NCBI GenBank assembly: GCA_963820055.1
Contig: CAWFYJ010000005.1
Span: 434,001-498,000 of the forward strand
Source: RHKX01 sp963820055
GTDB lineage: Bacteria > Actinomycetota > Thermoleophilia > Solirubrobacterales > 70-9
Length of the DNA: 64,000 nt
Reading direction: 5' to 3'
The position numbers and the translations under genes are program-made. Positions 43,859 through 52,116 of the stretch are shown here, in pieces. The first letter of the stretch is position 1; every line of letters starts with the position of its first letter. The notes below the pieces were generated by a model, which worked only from the letters and a program-made list of their open reading frames with translations, did no database searches and had not been told where the DNA came from.

Positions 43859-44289
43859 GCGACGCCGCTCGAGCCGAAGCCGCGCTTGCCGCGCTCGCTC
43901 GTGCTCAGCTCTGCGACCTCGACCGCGGCGAGGGACGCGAACGGGACGACGAGGAGCTGGGCGATCCGATCGCCGGGCTCGATCTCGAAGGCGTTCTCGC
44001 GGTCGGTGTTGAGGAGCAGGACGCGGAGCTCCCCGCGATAGCCCGAATCGACGAGCCCGGGAGCGTTGACCATGGAGATCCCGTGGCGGAGCGCCAGCCC
44101 CGAGCGCGGCAGGACGAGCCCGGCGTGACCGGGTGGGATCTCGACGGCGACGCCGGTGCCGATCGAGGCGCGCTCACCCGGGCCGAGCACGGCCGGCTCG
44201 GCCGCGCGCAGGTCGAGCCCGGCGTCCCCCTCGTTGGCGCGGCTCGGCAGCAGCGCTCCGGGCTCGAGCAGACGGGTCCGCAGCTCCAA
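43855..44289 (-). CDS. dut: dUTP diphosphatase
   Basis: Hydrolyses dUTP to dUMP, preventing uracil incorporation. 144 residues. All five trimeric dUTPase motifs are present: DAGLDLRA (1), PRSGLALRHGI (2), GLVDSGYRGELRVLLLN (3), RIAQLLVVPF (4) and RGKRGFGSSG (5), the last with the flexible Gly-rich C-terminus. ATG start 2 nt after the hflX stop region, so it is the last gene of an hflX-dut transcript in order hflX then dut. Confidence 0.96.
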   Translation of the reverse strand: MELRTRLLEPGALLPSRANEGDAGLDLRAAEPAVLGPGERASIGTGVAVEIPPGHAGLVLPRSGLALRHGISMVNAPGLVDSGYRGELRVLLLNTDRENAFEIEPGDRIAQLLVVPFASLAAVEVAELSTSERGKRGFGSSGVA

Positions 44290-44291
44290 GG

Positions 44292-45629
44292 TCAGGCGGC
44301 CGATCTGCCGTTGACCGCGTAGGCGGCGAAGCGGTGCGAGAGCGCCCGCGGCACCCGCGCGCGGACGAGGACGCCATCGGAGCGGTCCTCGCGCTCCACC
44401 TGTCCGGCGATCTCGTGGAGCTCGTTCAGCGTCGCCATCTCCGCGTAGGGGATCAGCAGCTCGACCGGCTCCAGGGTGCGGGAGAAAGCCCCCTCGATCG
44501 CGTCGAGGAGGTCCTCGATCCCGACGTCCTCGGCGGCGGAGATCCCGACGGCGTCTCGTTCGCCGACGAGCAGATCCTGCCGCTCGTCGTCGGAGAGGAG
44601 GTCGATCTTGTTGAAGGCGACGATCCGCGGCGTGTCCCCGGCCCCGATCTCCTCGAGGACGGAGTCGACTGCCCGCATCGCGGTTGCCCGGGACGCGGCA
44701 GGCTCGGAGCCGTCGACGACGTGGACGATCAGGTCGGCGAGTGTCGTCTCTTCCAGCGTCGCCTTGAACGCATCGACGAGCTGATGGGGGAGCTTGCGGA
44801 TGAACCCGACCGTGTCGGTGAGCAGGTACTTGCGACCGCCGTGCTCAAAGGACCGGGTCGTCGGGTCGAGCGTGTGAAAGAGGCGGTCCCCCACTCCCAC
44901 GCCGGCGCCGGTGATGGCGTTCAGCAGCGTCGACTTGCCGGCGTTGGTGTAGCCGGCCAGCGCCACTGTCGGGATGGCCGAGCGCTCCCGCTCGGCCCGC
45001 ATCGTCTCGCGGCTCCGCTCGACGACGAGCAGCTCGCGGCGCAGGGCCGAGATCCGGTCGCGGGCGAGCCGGCGGTCGGTCTCGATCTGGGACTCGCCGG
45101 GACCCCTGGTGCCGATGCCGCCGTCCATTCGCCCGGCACCGAGACGCTCGAGGTGCGTCCAGAGGCCGCGCATGCGGGCGAGGTTGTACTCGAGCTGGGC
45201 GAGCTCGACCTGGAGCTTTCCGGCGGCGCTGTGGGCGTGGTCGGCGAAGATGTCGAGGATGACGGCGGTGCGGTCGATGACCGGCACCCCGAGCGTGCTT
45301 TCGAGGTTGCGCTCCTGGCGGGGAGCGAGTTCGTCGTCGCAGGCGACGAGGTTCGCGCCGACGCGCCCGATCTCGGCCTTCAGCTCCTCGAGCTTGCCGC
45401 GACCGAAGTAGCGATCCGGGTCGGGTTCGGCCCGCTGCTGGACCATCCGGCTCTCGGTTGCGACGCCGGCAGTGCGCAGGAGCTCGCTGAGCTCGTCGAG
45501 CTCGAGGTCCTCGCCCGGCGATCCGCGGACCACGCCGATCGCGACGGCACGCTGACGCGCCCGCGGATTGCGGACGCCGGTCGCCGCCGTGCCGTTGCGG
45601 CCGTGTTCCTTGTCGGTCCCTGATGCCAT
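44292..45629 (-). CDS. hflX: GTPase HflX
   Basis: Ribosome-associated GTPase that splits stalled 70S ribosomes. 445 residues. The N-terminal HflX domain has the GRGKLEELKAEI, VACDDELAPRQERNLE and DRTAVILDIFADHAHS blocks, then LGAGRMDGGIGTRGPGESQI. The GTPase has G1 GYTNAGKSTL, G3 DTVGFI, G4 FNKIDLL and a C-terminal domain. ATG at 45629; ~25 residues of unconserved N-terminus precede the domain. dut follows closely downstream on the same strand. Divergent from the HAD phosphatase. Confidence 0.95.
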   Translation of the reverse strand: MASGTDKEHGRNGTAATGVRNPRARQRAVAIGVVRGSPGEDLELDELSELLRTAGVATESRMVQQRAEPDPDRYFGRGKLEELKAEIGRVGANLVACDDELAPRQERNLESTLGVPVIDRTAVILDIFADHAHSAAGKLQVELAQLEYNLARMRGLWTHLERLGAGRMDGGIGTRGPGESQIETDRRLARDRISALRRELLVVERSRETMRAERERSAIPTVALAGYTNAGKSTLLNAITGAGVGVGDRLFHTLDPTTRSFEHGGRKYLLTDTVGFIRKLPHQLVDAFKATLEETTLADLIVHVVDGSEPAASRATAMRAVDSVLEEIGAGDTPRIVAFNKIDLLSDDERQDLLVGERDAVGISAAEDVGIEDLLDAIEGAFSRTLEPVELLIPYAEMATLNELHEIAGQVEREDRSDGVLVRARVPRALSHRFAAYAVNGRSAA

Positions 45630-45710
45630 CCCGGGCAAGTGTAGGAGTCGCCGCCGGATCCGGATAGGGTCGGCGCCGCAACTCGTGGAAACTCGGCATC
45701 GGAGGGCCTC

Positions 45711-46508
45711 TTGAGACGACGGACGACCGACTGGATCCTGCTGGCGCTGCTCGCGCTCGGGCTGATCGGAGCCGGGTACGCGATCGCGGGGACCTCCGGA
45801 GGCGGCGGCAAGACCGAGATCGCGACGATCAGGCCGACCGGCGTCGGGCTGCCGCGCGTCGGCATGCACGGGACGGTAGGAGCCGGCGACATCGCGTCGC
45901 CCCTCGCCGCCTACCACGACTCCGGTCACTACGAGTCCGATCTCGCGACCGTCGGGGAACGCGCGCAGGCCTACCTCGACCGTCGCGTCCCGAAGATCCG
46001 CAGCAAGGCCCGGAAGCGCTGCCGCACGCAGGGGATCAAGCCCTGTCCGAAGCCGAACCTGGCCCTCGTCCTCGACATCGACGAGACGTCGCTGTCGAAC
46101 TATCAGGCGCTCGCGGCGACGAACTTCTCGGGTGCCACTGCGGCCCTGACGACGAGCCTGTTCGCGGCGACCTCGCCGGCGATCGACCCGACCCTGCATC
46201 TCTTCGAGGACGCTCGCGACCAGAACGTGGCGGTCTTCTTCATCACCGGCCGGCCCGACCTGGACATCGTCCGGCAGAAGACCGAGGAGAACCTGACGTC
46301 GGCCGGCTACTCGGACTGGACGGAGCTCGTCCTGCGCCCGAGTGACGCCACCGGCACGCTTTCCTACAAGTCCGCTGCCCGGGCGAACATCGAGGACGAG
46401 GGCTACCGGATCTTGCTCAACGTCGGCGATCAGGACAGCGACCTCAAAGGCGGCTACGCGGACAAGGCCTACAAGCTGCCGAACCCGTTCTACTTCATCA
46501 GCGACTGA
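45711..46508 (+). CDS. HAD-superfamily acid phosphatase, membrane-anchored or exported
   Basis: Phosphomonoesterase candidate of 265 residues. N-terminal helix WILLALLALGLIGAGYAIAG anchors or exports it. The HAD motif I is VLDIDETSLSNYQAL (DxDxT), motif II FFITGRPD, and motif IV region LLNVGDQDSDLKGGYADKAY, which places it in the class B/acid phosphatase HAD group. An RKRCRTQGIKPC segment precedes motif I and may carry a disulfide. TTG start at 45711 follows a basic RRRTT; a TAGGGT box is ~40 nt upstream. Confidence 0.85.
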   Translation: MRRRTTDWILLALLALGLIGAGYAIAGTSGGGGKTEIATIRPTGVGLPRVGMHGTVGAGDIASPLAAYHDSGHYESDLATVGERAQAYLDRRVPKIRSKARKRCRTQGIKPCPKPNLALVLDIDETSLSNYQALAATNFSGATAALTTSLFAATSPAIDPTLHLFEDARDQNVAVFFITGRPDLDIVRQKTEENLTSAGYSDWTELVLRPSDATGTLSYKSAARANIEDEGYRILLNVGDQDSDLKGGYADKAYKLPNPFYFISD

Positions 46509-46523
46509 CCGCCCGCCGGGCGG
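46509..46523. terminator. Short GC hairpin between convergent genes
   Basis: CCGCCC-GCC-GGGCGG (46509-46523) directly after the phosphatase stop and 7 nt before the cyclase stop. There is no T run, so evidence for termination is weak. Confidence 0.3.
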
Positions 46524-46529
46524 CGGCGT

Positions 46530-47873
46530 TCAGACGGAGTCGACCGAGAACAGCTTCCACTCGCCGGGCACGCCCTTGAGCGAGTGGGAGCCGCGATCGG
46601 CGAACTCGATCCCGGAGCCGACGACGAGGTCCTTGACGGTCGAGGACGCAAGGACTTCGCCGGGACCGCCGAGGGCCCCGATCCGGGCGCCGATGTGGAC
46701 GGCCATGCCGCCGACGTCGGCGCCGATCATCTCGACCTCGCCCGTGTGGAGGCCCGCACGCAGCTGGATCCCAAGGTCTTCGACGCGCTCGCCGAGCTCG
46801 GCCGCGCAGCGGACGGCGCGGGCCGGGCCGTCGAACGTGGCGAGGAACCCGTCGCCGGTGCTCTTCACGGCGACGCCGCCGTAGGCGCCGACGAGCTCGC
46901 GGGTGATCCGGTCGTGGTTTTCGAGCAGGTTCCGCCAGTCGCGGTCGCCGCGCTCGGCGGCGATCTCGGTCGAGCCGCAGATGTCGGTGAAGAGGACCGT
47001 GGCCAAGGCGCGCTCCTCACGCCGGTTGACGACCGTCCCGGTCACGAAGCGCTCGACTGCCTCAAGGTAGGCCTCGAAGCCGTCCCCGAACGAGATCGCA
47101 TCGCGGCCCGGGATCTCGACGAGGTCCGCGTCGGGGATGTGCTCGGCGAAGTAGCGGGCGTGCCGGGAGTCCATCGCGAGTGCGGCGGGCCGGTCGAGGA
47201 TCAGCGACGGAGCCTGAACCCGCGGCAGGATCTCGCGGACGTCCATCTTCGCGATCAGCTTCATCCGCTTCTCCATCGTCCCCGGCGAGGACGAGAGCCG
47301 TTCCCACCCGCCCCACCACTCCTTGAACGCGGGGTCGGTCGCGGACATGATCGGCGATGCGTCGACGCCGTTCTCGCCGGTTCCCCAGCGGGCAAGCATC
47401 GGCCGCACGAAGTCGCGCTCGCGTGTCTCCTCGTCTGCCCAGGCCCATTCGTAGCCCGGCGCGGCCGTCATCCGCGCCATCGGGTGCATGAGGATCAGGT
47501 GGCTGACGCGCTCGGGGTGGGTTGCGGCGTAGACGACGGCGAGCATCGCCGCCTCTGCCTGGGCCTCGAGGACGACCCGGTCGCTGCTGCAGGCATCGAG
47601 AACGGCGGTGACGTCGGCCATCTGCTCCTCGAGGGTGGCCGGGACATCGACCGGGTCCGAGAGCCCAGCGCCGCGGCGGTCGAACGAGATCAGCCGCGAG
47701 TGCTCGGTATAGCCGCGCATCAGCCGCTTCGCCGGGGCAACGCTGAGCATCTCGATCGTCCCGAGGCTCGGCAGGACGATCATGTAATCCTTCTCGCCGC
47801 TCCCCATCGTCCGGTAGGCGATGTGAACGCCGTCTTCACTGCGGACGTACTTGACCGGTGCGGTTCCCATCAT
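46530..47873 (-). CDS. Alpha/beta-hydrolase-like domain fused to class III nucleotidyl cyclase
   Basis: A 447-residue two-domain protein, likely making cAMP. Residues ~1-265 are an alpha/beta hydrolase fold, but the nucleophile elbow (normally GxSxG) reads LEAQAEAAM, so no catalytic Ser is present. Residues ~280-447 are a class III cyclase: metal Asp in LFTDICGSTEIAAERGD and in VKSTGDGFLATF, substrate Lys just before it, and VGGMAVHIGARI with the transition-state Arg kept but the usual Asn replaced by His. The start is one of two adjacent ATGs. It begins 6 nt after the aminotransferase gene and is co-transcribed with it. Confidence 0.85.
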   Translation of the reverse strand: MMGTAPVKYVRSEDGVHIAYRTMGSGEKDYMIVLPSLGTIEMLSVAPAKRLMRGYTEHSRLISFDRRGAGLSDPVDVPATLEEQMADVTAVLDACSSDRVVLEAQAEAAMLAVVYAATHPERVSHLILMHPMARMTAAPGYEWAWADEETRERDFVRPMLARWGTGENGVDASPIMSATDPAFKEWWGGWERLSSSPGTMEKRMKLIAKMDVREILPRVQAPSLILDRPAALAMDSRHARYFAEHIPDADLVEIPGRDAISFGDGFEAYLEAVERFVTGTVVNRREERALATVLFTDICGSTEIAAERGDRDWRNLLENHDRITRELVGAYGGVAVKSTGDGFLATFDGPARAVRCAAELGERVEDLGIQLRAGLHTGEVEMIGADVGGMAVHIGARIGALGGPGEVLASSTVKDLVVGSGIEFADRGSHSLKGVPGEWKLFSVDSV

Positions 47874-47879
47874 CGCGAA

Positions 47880-49049
47880 TCAGCTCAGATGTTCGCGCAT
47901 TCGCTCGACGGCCTCGGTTAGGCGCTCGTCGGGGGTCGTCAGCGAGATCCTGAAGAAGCCCTCGCCGCTCGGGCCGTACATCGATCCCGGCGAGATCACC
48001 ACCGCGGCCTGTTCGAGCACGTGCTCGCAGAACGACGTCGACGTGTAGCCGTCGGGAACGGGCGCCCAGACGTAGATCGTTCCCTTCGGCGAGGCGACGT
48101 CGACGCCGATCTCGGCGAGCGCGGAGACGACGAGGTCGCGGCGGCGGGTGTAGATCTCGTTCATCTCGCGGAGCGGCTCGGACGGCCCCTCGAGGGCGGC
48201 GACGCCGGCGAGCTGGACCGCCTCGAAGAGGCCGGAGTCAACGTTCGTCTTCAGGCGCCAGTAGGTCTGGATGGCGTCGGCGTTGCCGAGGATCGCCGCA
48301 CAGCGCCAGCCGGTCATGTTGTAGCCCTTCGAGAGGCTGAAGACCTCGACGCCGACGTCCTTGGCACCGGGCGTCTGCAGGAAGCTCGGCGCGACGTAGC
48401 CGTCGTAGGTCGTCTCCGAGTAGGCGTTGTCGTGGACGACGAGGATCTCGTGCTCGCGAGCGAGCTCGACGACGCGCTCGAACAGGCCCTCGGGAGCGAT
48501 CGCGCCCGTCGGGTTGTTCGGGTAGTTGAGGAACAGCAGCCGCGCCCTCCGCAGCGCGTCGGGGTCGATCGCTTCGAGGTCGGGTGCGAAGCCGAGCTCG
48601 GGAACCAGGGGCAGCACCTCGACCTCCGCCCCCGCGAGGACGGGCCCGCCGGTGTAGACCGGGTAGCCGGGATCGGATGCGAGCGCGACGTCGCCCGGAT
48701 CGAGGAAGGCGAAGCAGAGGTTGTAGATGCACTCCTTGGCACCGATCGCCGGGATCACCTCCGTCTCCGGGTCGATCTCGACCCCGAAGCGGCGGCCGTA
48801 GAAGCTCGCGAACGCCTCGCGGAACTCGGAGCGACCCCGGTTCGACGGGTACTTTTGGTTGCCGCCCTCGGCGACCGCCTCCTGCATCGCCGCGACGACA
48901 TGCGGGTAGGTGGGCATGTCGGGGTCGCCGATCCCGAGGCTGATCACGTCGATCCCTGCCGCGCGCTTGTCCGCCACCTTGCGCTCGAGCTCGGCGAACA
49001 TGTACGGGGGAATCGCCTCGAGGCGCTTGGAGGGATCGGTGAGGGCCAA
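47880..49049 (-). CDS. dapL: LL-diaminopimelate aminotransferase (DapL-like class I/II aminotransferase)
   Basis: Predicted PLP enzyme converting tetrahydrodipicolinate directly to LL-diaminopimelate in lysine and peptidoglycan synthesis. 389 residues. DVISLGIGDPDMPTYPHVVA, YPSNRGRSEFREAF, LNYPNNPTGA and the PLP-lysine block FSLSKGYNMTGWR are typical; RISL at the C-terminus binds the substrate carboxylate. It resembles the DapL/DapC branch but other class I aminotransferases cannot be excluded. TTG start at 49049 with AGGA upstream. A dapF homologue lies 1.5 kb away, on the same strand. Confidence 0.78.
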   Translation of the reverse strand: MALTDPSKRLEAIPPYMFAELERKVADKRAAGIDVISLGIGDPDMPTYPHVVAAMQEAVAEGGNQKYPSNRGRSEFREAFASFYGRRFGVEIDPETEVIPAIGAKECIYNLCFAFLDPGDVALASDPGYPVYTGGPVLAGAEVEVLPLVPELGFAPDLEAIDPDALRRARLLFLNYPNNPTGAIAPEGLFERVVELAREHEILVVHDNAYSETTYDGYVAPSFLQTPGAKDVGVEVFSLSKGYNMTGWRCAAILGNADAIQTYWRLKTNVDSGLFEAVQLAGVAALEGPSEPLREMNEIYTRRRDLVVSALAEIGVDVASPKGTIYVWAPVPDGYTSTSFCEHVLEQAAVVISPGSMYGPSGEGFFRISLTTPDERLTEAVERMREHLS

Positions 49050-49137
49050 GTTCGTGCGGTCCTTTCGCGTGTCGGTGCCGGTCGGCGACCCAGGCTATCT
49101 AGGCTTGCCCGTCCATGACCGAGAACGAAGGAGCCCG

Positions 49138-50100
49138 ATGAGCGACGCGAACGGCAAGTGGACGACGGCCGACATCCCCGACCAGTCCGGCCGCACGGTC
49201 TTGATCACGGGGGCCAACAGCGGCCTCGGCCTGCAGACCGCCAGGGCCCTCGCCGGCGCCGGAGCGAAGGTCCTGATGGCCTGCCGCAACCCGCTGAAGG
49301 CGAGCGCCGCCGTCGCCGAGGTCGAAGCGGCCGCCCCGGGATCCGACCCGGAGGTCGTTCAGCTCGACCTCGCCGACCTCGGCTCCGTCGAGAAGGCCGC
49401 TGCGACCGTGATCGCGCGTCCTGACGGACTCGACGTCCTCGTCAACAACGCCGGAGTGATGGCTCCTCCGCTGAAGCGGACGGCCGATGGCTTCGAGCTT
49501 CAGCTCGGCACCAACCATCTCGGGCACTTCGCGCTGACCGGCAGGCTGATCGACAAGCTCCTCGCCTCCGATTCGCCCCGGGTCGTCAACGTCAGCAGCA
49601 CCGCCCACCGGATGGGCAAGCTCGACTTCGACGATCTCAACTGGGAGGAGGGCTACTCGCGCTGGCCGGCCTACGGGCGCTCGAAGCTCGCCAACCTGCT
49701 CTTCACGCTCGAGCTGGCGCGGCGCTCCGAGGCCGCGGGCACCGATCTCGTGGCCGCGGCCGCCCACCCCGGGTTCGCCGCGACGAACCTGCAGACGGCC
49801 GGCATCGGCCTCGGAGCGTTCGGGACGGTGATGAAGCCATTCATGACCGTCGGCAACCTGATCTTCGCCCAAGACGACGCCTCGGGCGCTCTCCCGAGCC
49901 TCTACGCAGCCACCGCCGCGGACGTCGAGGGCGACGACTTCTTCGGGCCCGACGGCTTCCAGGAGATGCGCGGGAAGCATCCGAAGCGCGTCGGCCGTAC
50001 CGGCCGCGCGGCGAACGGCGCGGACGCCAGGCGCCTCTGGGAGGTCTCGGAGGAGCTCACCGGCGTGACGTTCGGCCCGCTGGACCGAACCCCCGCCTAG
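49138..50100 (+). CDS. Short-chain dehydrogenase/reductase (retinol-dehydrogenase-like)
   Basis: NAD(P)-dependent oxidoreductase of 320 residues. TVLITGANSGLGLQTARAL is the cofactor-binding TGxxxGxG motif, LDVLVNNAGVM the NNAG motif, VVNVSSTAHRM the catalytic Ser and YGRSKLANLLF the Tyr-x3-Lys. Arg/Cys after the second strand (MACRN) suggests NADP preference. ATG at 49138 has GAAGGAG 4-10 nt upstream. It converges on the lipoprotein gene with stops sharing CTAG at 50097-50100. Substrate is unknown. Confidence 0.9.
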   Translation: MSDANGKWTTADIPDQSGRTVLITGANSGLGLQTARALAGAGAKVLMACRNPLKASAAVAEVEAAAPGSDPEVVQLDLADLGSVEKAAATVIARPDGLDVLVNNAGVMAPPLKRTADGFELQLGTNHLGHFALTGRLIDKLLASDSPRVVNVSSTAHRMGKLDFDDLNWEEGYSRWPAYGRSKLANLLFTLELARRSEAAGTDLVAAAAHPGFAATNLQTAGIGLGAFGTVMKPFMTVGNLIFAQDDASGALPSLYAATAADVEGDDFFGPDGFQEMRGKHPKRVGRTGRAANGADARRLWEVSEELTGVTFGPLDRTPA

Positions 50101-50489
50101 GCCCCGGCGCAATCCTCGATCTGGCCGCGCTCCTCGTCGCTGATCGTGCCGATGATGTTCTCTGCCTGGAGCGTGTCTCCGGACGCCTCCGGCGCCGGCA
50201 CGGTGAACGTGGTCTCGTCGACCGAGGCCGTGTCGGCGGATTCGACCGACAGCAGGACCGACGTCCCGGAGTCGGAGTCAACCGTGTAGGAGGTGCCGCT
50301 GGTGCCCGTCGCCTTCCCCGTCTCGGTCCACCCTCCGTCGGCCAGGCAGGCGACGACCCCGTCGATTCCGGACTCCGCGTCGAAGGTGGTGGAGTCGCCC
50401 TCGGTCGTGTCTCCACCGCCGCAGCCGGCGAGAGTGGTCAGGGCCATCGCCCCGATCAGCCCGATGGTCCGAAACGCCGGCGACACCAT
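50097..50489 (-). CDS. Small lipoprotein of unknown function
   Basis: A 130-residue protein with a lipoprotein signal (IGLIGAMALTTLAGC, lipobox LAGC). The mature part is acidic, rich in Ser, Thr, Asp and Gly, and contains two further Cys residues (VACLADGGW and EDCAGA), likely a disulfide. I recognise no family. ATG start at 50489. Confidence 0.65.
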   Translation of the reverse strand: MVSPAFRTIGLIGAMALTTLAGCGGGDTTEGDSTTFDAESGIDGVVACLADGGWTETGKATGTSGTSYTVDSDSGTSVLLSVESADTASVDETTFTVPAPEASGDTLQAENIIGTISDEERGQIEDCAGA

Positions 50490-50532
50490 GGAAACGATCT
50501 TATGGAAGTGATCGCCCTGTGTCGTTGGGCGT

Positions 50533-51375
50533 TCAGATCCGGCGCAGCCGCTCGACGAACGGCGCCGCGAGTTCGCCGCTGAAGACGGGCTCGGCCGTGC
50601 CGGTCAGCCGGATAGCTAGGTCCGGCCCGATCTCGACCTCTAGCTCGCCGCCGTCGAGCTCGACCGTCACCGGGCTCGGGGCGCCGCGGAGGTGGGCCGC
50701 GACGGCGGCTCCGGTCGCCCCGGTTCCGGAGGAGAGCGTCTCCCCCACCCCGCGCTCGAAGATCCGAGCCCGGACGCGCGAGCCCTCGGCGCGCCAGAAG
50801 CTGACGTTGGTGCGATTCGGAAAGAGCGCCGACGATTCGATCGCCGGGCCGATCGCCGGCAGGTCGAGCTCTTCGAGACCCTCGCTCACCTCGATCGCAC
50901 ATTGCGGGTTGCCGATCGAGACGTGCTGGAACTCCCGCTCGACCCCCTCGACGTCGATCGTGCCGCGCCCGTCGCCGGGGCCTTCGGGGAAGTCGTCTGA
51001 TTCCGTCGATGCCCGACCCATGTCGACCGCCGCCGATCGCGGTCCGGTCAGCAGTGGGCAGACCTCGCCGGCGGCAGTGAGGATCGTGAACTCGTCGCGG
51101 TCCGTCCAGCCCGCGTCACGCAGGTAGAGGACGGCCTCGCGGACGCCGTTGCCCGAGAGCTCGGCCTCGGAGCCATCGGGGTTGAAGATCCGCAGCTCGG
51201 CGACGTGGGCCTCCGGATCGGCTGGCCGCGTCAGCAACAGGATCCCGTCGGAGTGGATGCCGAAGTGCGGCTCGCAGATCGCCCGGACCCGCTCGGCGGT
51301 CAGGTCGAAGGGAACATCGTCGGCCTCGAGGACGATGTAGTCGTTTCCGAGTGCCTGCCACTTCGCGAACCGCAT
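50533..51375 (-). CDS. dapF: Diaminopimelate epimerase homologue with both catalytic cysteines replaced by serine
   Basis: Family enzyme converting LL-DAP to meso-DAP. It has 280 residues and the whole DapF fold: KWQALGNDYIVLE, GIHSDGILLL, IFNPDGSEAELSGNG, SIGNPQCAIEV, RIFERGVGETLSSGTGATGA. In known DapF enzymes the two bases are Cys73 (CGNG) and Cys217 (CGSG). Here both are Ser (Ser74, codon TCG at 51154-51156; Ser216, codon TCC at 50728-50730), and the usual GNPH His is Gln158. Mutating either Cys to Ser abolishes epimerisation in characterised enzymes, so normal function is doubtful. ATG at 51375 starts exactly at the family N-terminus; a run of upstream codons is not conserved. Confidence 0.85.
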   Translation of the reverse strand: MRFAKWQALGNDYIVLEADDVPFDLTAERVRAICEPHFGIHSDGILLLTRPADPEAHVAELRIFNPDGSEAELSGNGVREAVLYLRDAGWTDRDEFTILTAAGEVCPLLTGPRSAAVDMGRASTESDDFPEGPGDGRGTIDVEGVEREFQHVSIGNPQCAIEVSEGLEELDLPAIGPAIESSALFPNRTNVSFWRAEGSRVRARIFERGVGETLSSGTGATGAAVAAHLRGAPSPVTVELDGGELEVEIGPDLAIRLTGTAEPVFSGELAAPFVERLRRI

Positions 51376-51432
51376 CGGCGCGAAGTATGCCCCGCCGCGG
51401 CCCGTGCCGCCCGGCCCGGCCGCTGCCGTCGC

Positions 51433-51478
51433 TAGCCTCCATGGCCCCCACCCGCCACTCACGTCCCAATCAGGAGGT
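51433..51478 (+). promoter_or_regulatory. Putative clpP -10 box and ribosome-binding site
   Basis: TAGCCT at 51433-51438 is a -10 candidate, giving a leader of ~40 nt. AGGAGGT at 51472-51478 is 7 nt before the clpP ATG, one of the best Shine-Dalgarno sequences in the window. Confidence 0.5.
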
Positions 51479-51485
51479 ACAGCAC

Positions 51486-52116
51486 ATGCCGATGGTTCCG
51501 ATGGTGGTCGAGCAGTCCTCCCGTGGGGAGCGCTCGTTCGACATCTACTCCCGCCTTCTCAACGAGCGCATCATCGTGCTCGGAACCGCGATCGACGACC
51601 AGGTCTCGAACCTGATCGTCGCGCAGCTCCTCCACCTCGAGTCGGAGGATCCGGACAAGGACATCTCGCTCTACATCAACTCTCCCGGGCGGAGTCGTCT
51701 ACTCCGGGCTCGCGATCTACGACACGATCCAGTTCGTCCACTGCGACGTGCAGACGATGTGCTTCGGCGTCGCCATGTCGATGGGCTCGCTGATCCTCGC
51801 CGGCGGCACGCCGGGCAAGCGGATGGCGCTGCCGAACTCGCGGATCCTCAACCACCAGCCGTCCGGCGGCTTCGAGGGACAGTCCTCCGACATCGAGATC
51901 CACGCCCGCGAGACGCTGGCGATCCGCCGCCGCCTCGAGGAGCTGTACGCAAAGCACAGCGGCCAGCCGATCGAGCAGATCCACGAGGACATGGAGCGCG
52001 ATCGCTTCTTTACGGCCGAGGAGGCGCGTGACTACGGCCTGATCGACCACGTGATGACCGATCGCGACACCCGGGTCGCCGGCGGCGAGTCGTCGAACGG
52101 TTCCGGCGCTTCCTAG
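51486..52116 (+). CDS. clpP: ATP-dependent Clp protease proteolytic subunit, one frameshift
   Basis: Serine protease subunit of ClpXP/ClpCP. The first ~66 residues (RSFDIYSRLLNERIIVLGTA, DKDISLYINSPG) and the rest (CFGVAMSMGSLILAGGTPGK with the catalytic Ser, RILNHQPSGGF with the His, HEDMERDRFFTAEEA with the Asp) are in different frames. Removing one base from the GGGCGG at 51687-51692 restores INSPGGVVYSGLAIYDTIQ. That is a +1 indel in an essential gene, almost surely a sequencing error. Restored length ~209 residues. A Shine-Dalgarno AGGAGGT precedes the ATG. Confidence 0.93.

Noticed and set aside
51660..51750. Programmed frameshifting in clpP or proS
   Set aside because: No slippery heptamer with downstream structure was seen; the shifts are scattered single-base events at or near G/C runs, which fits sequence errors better.
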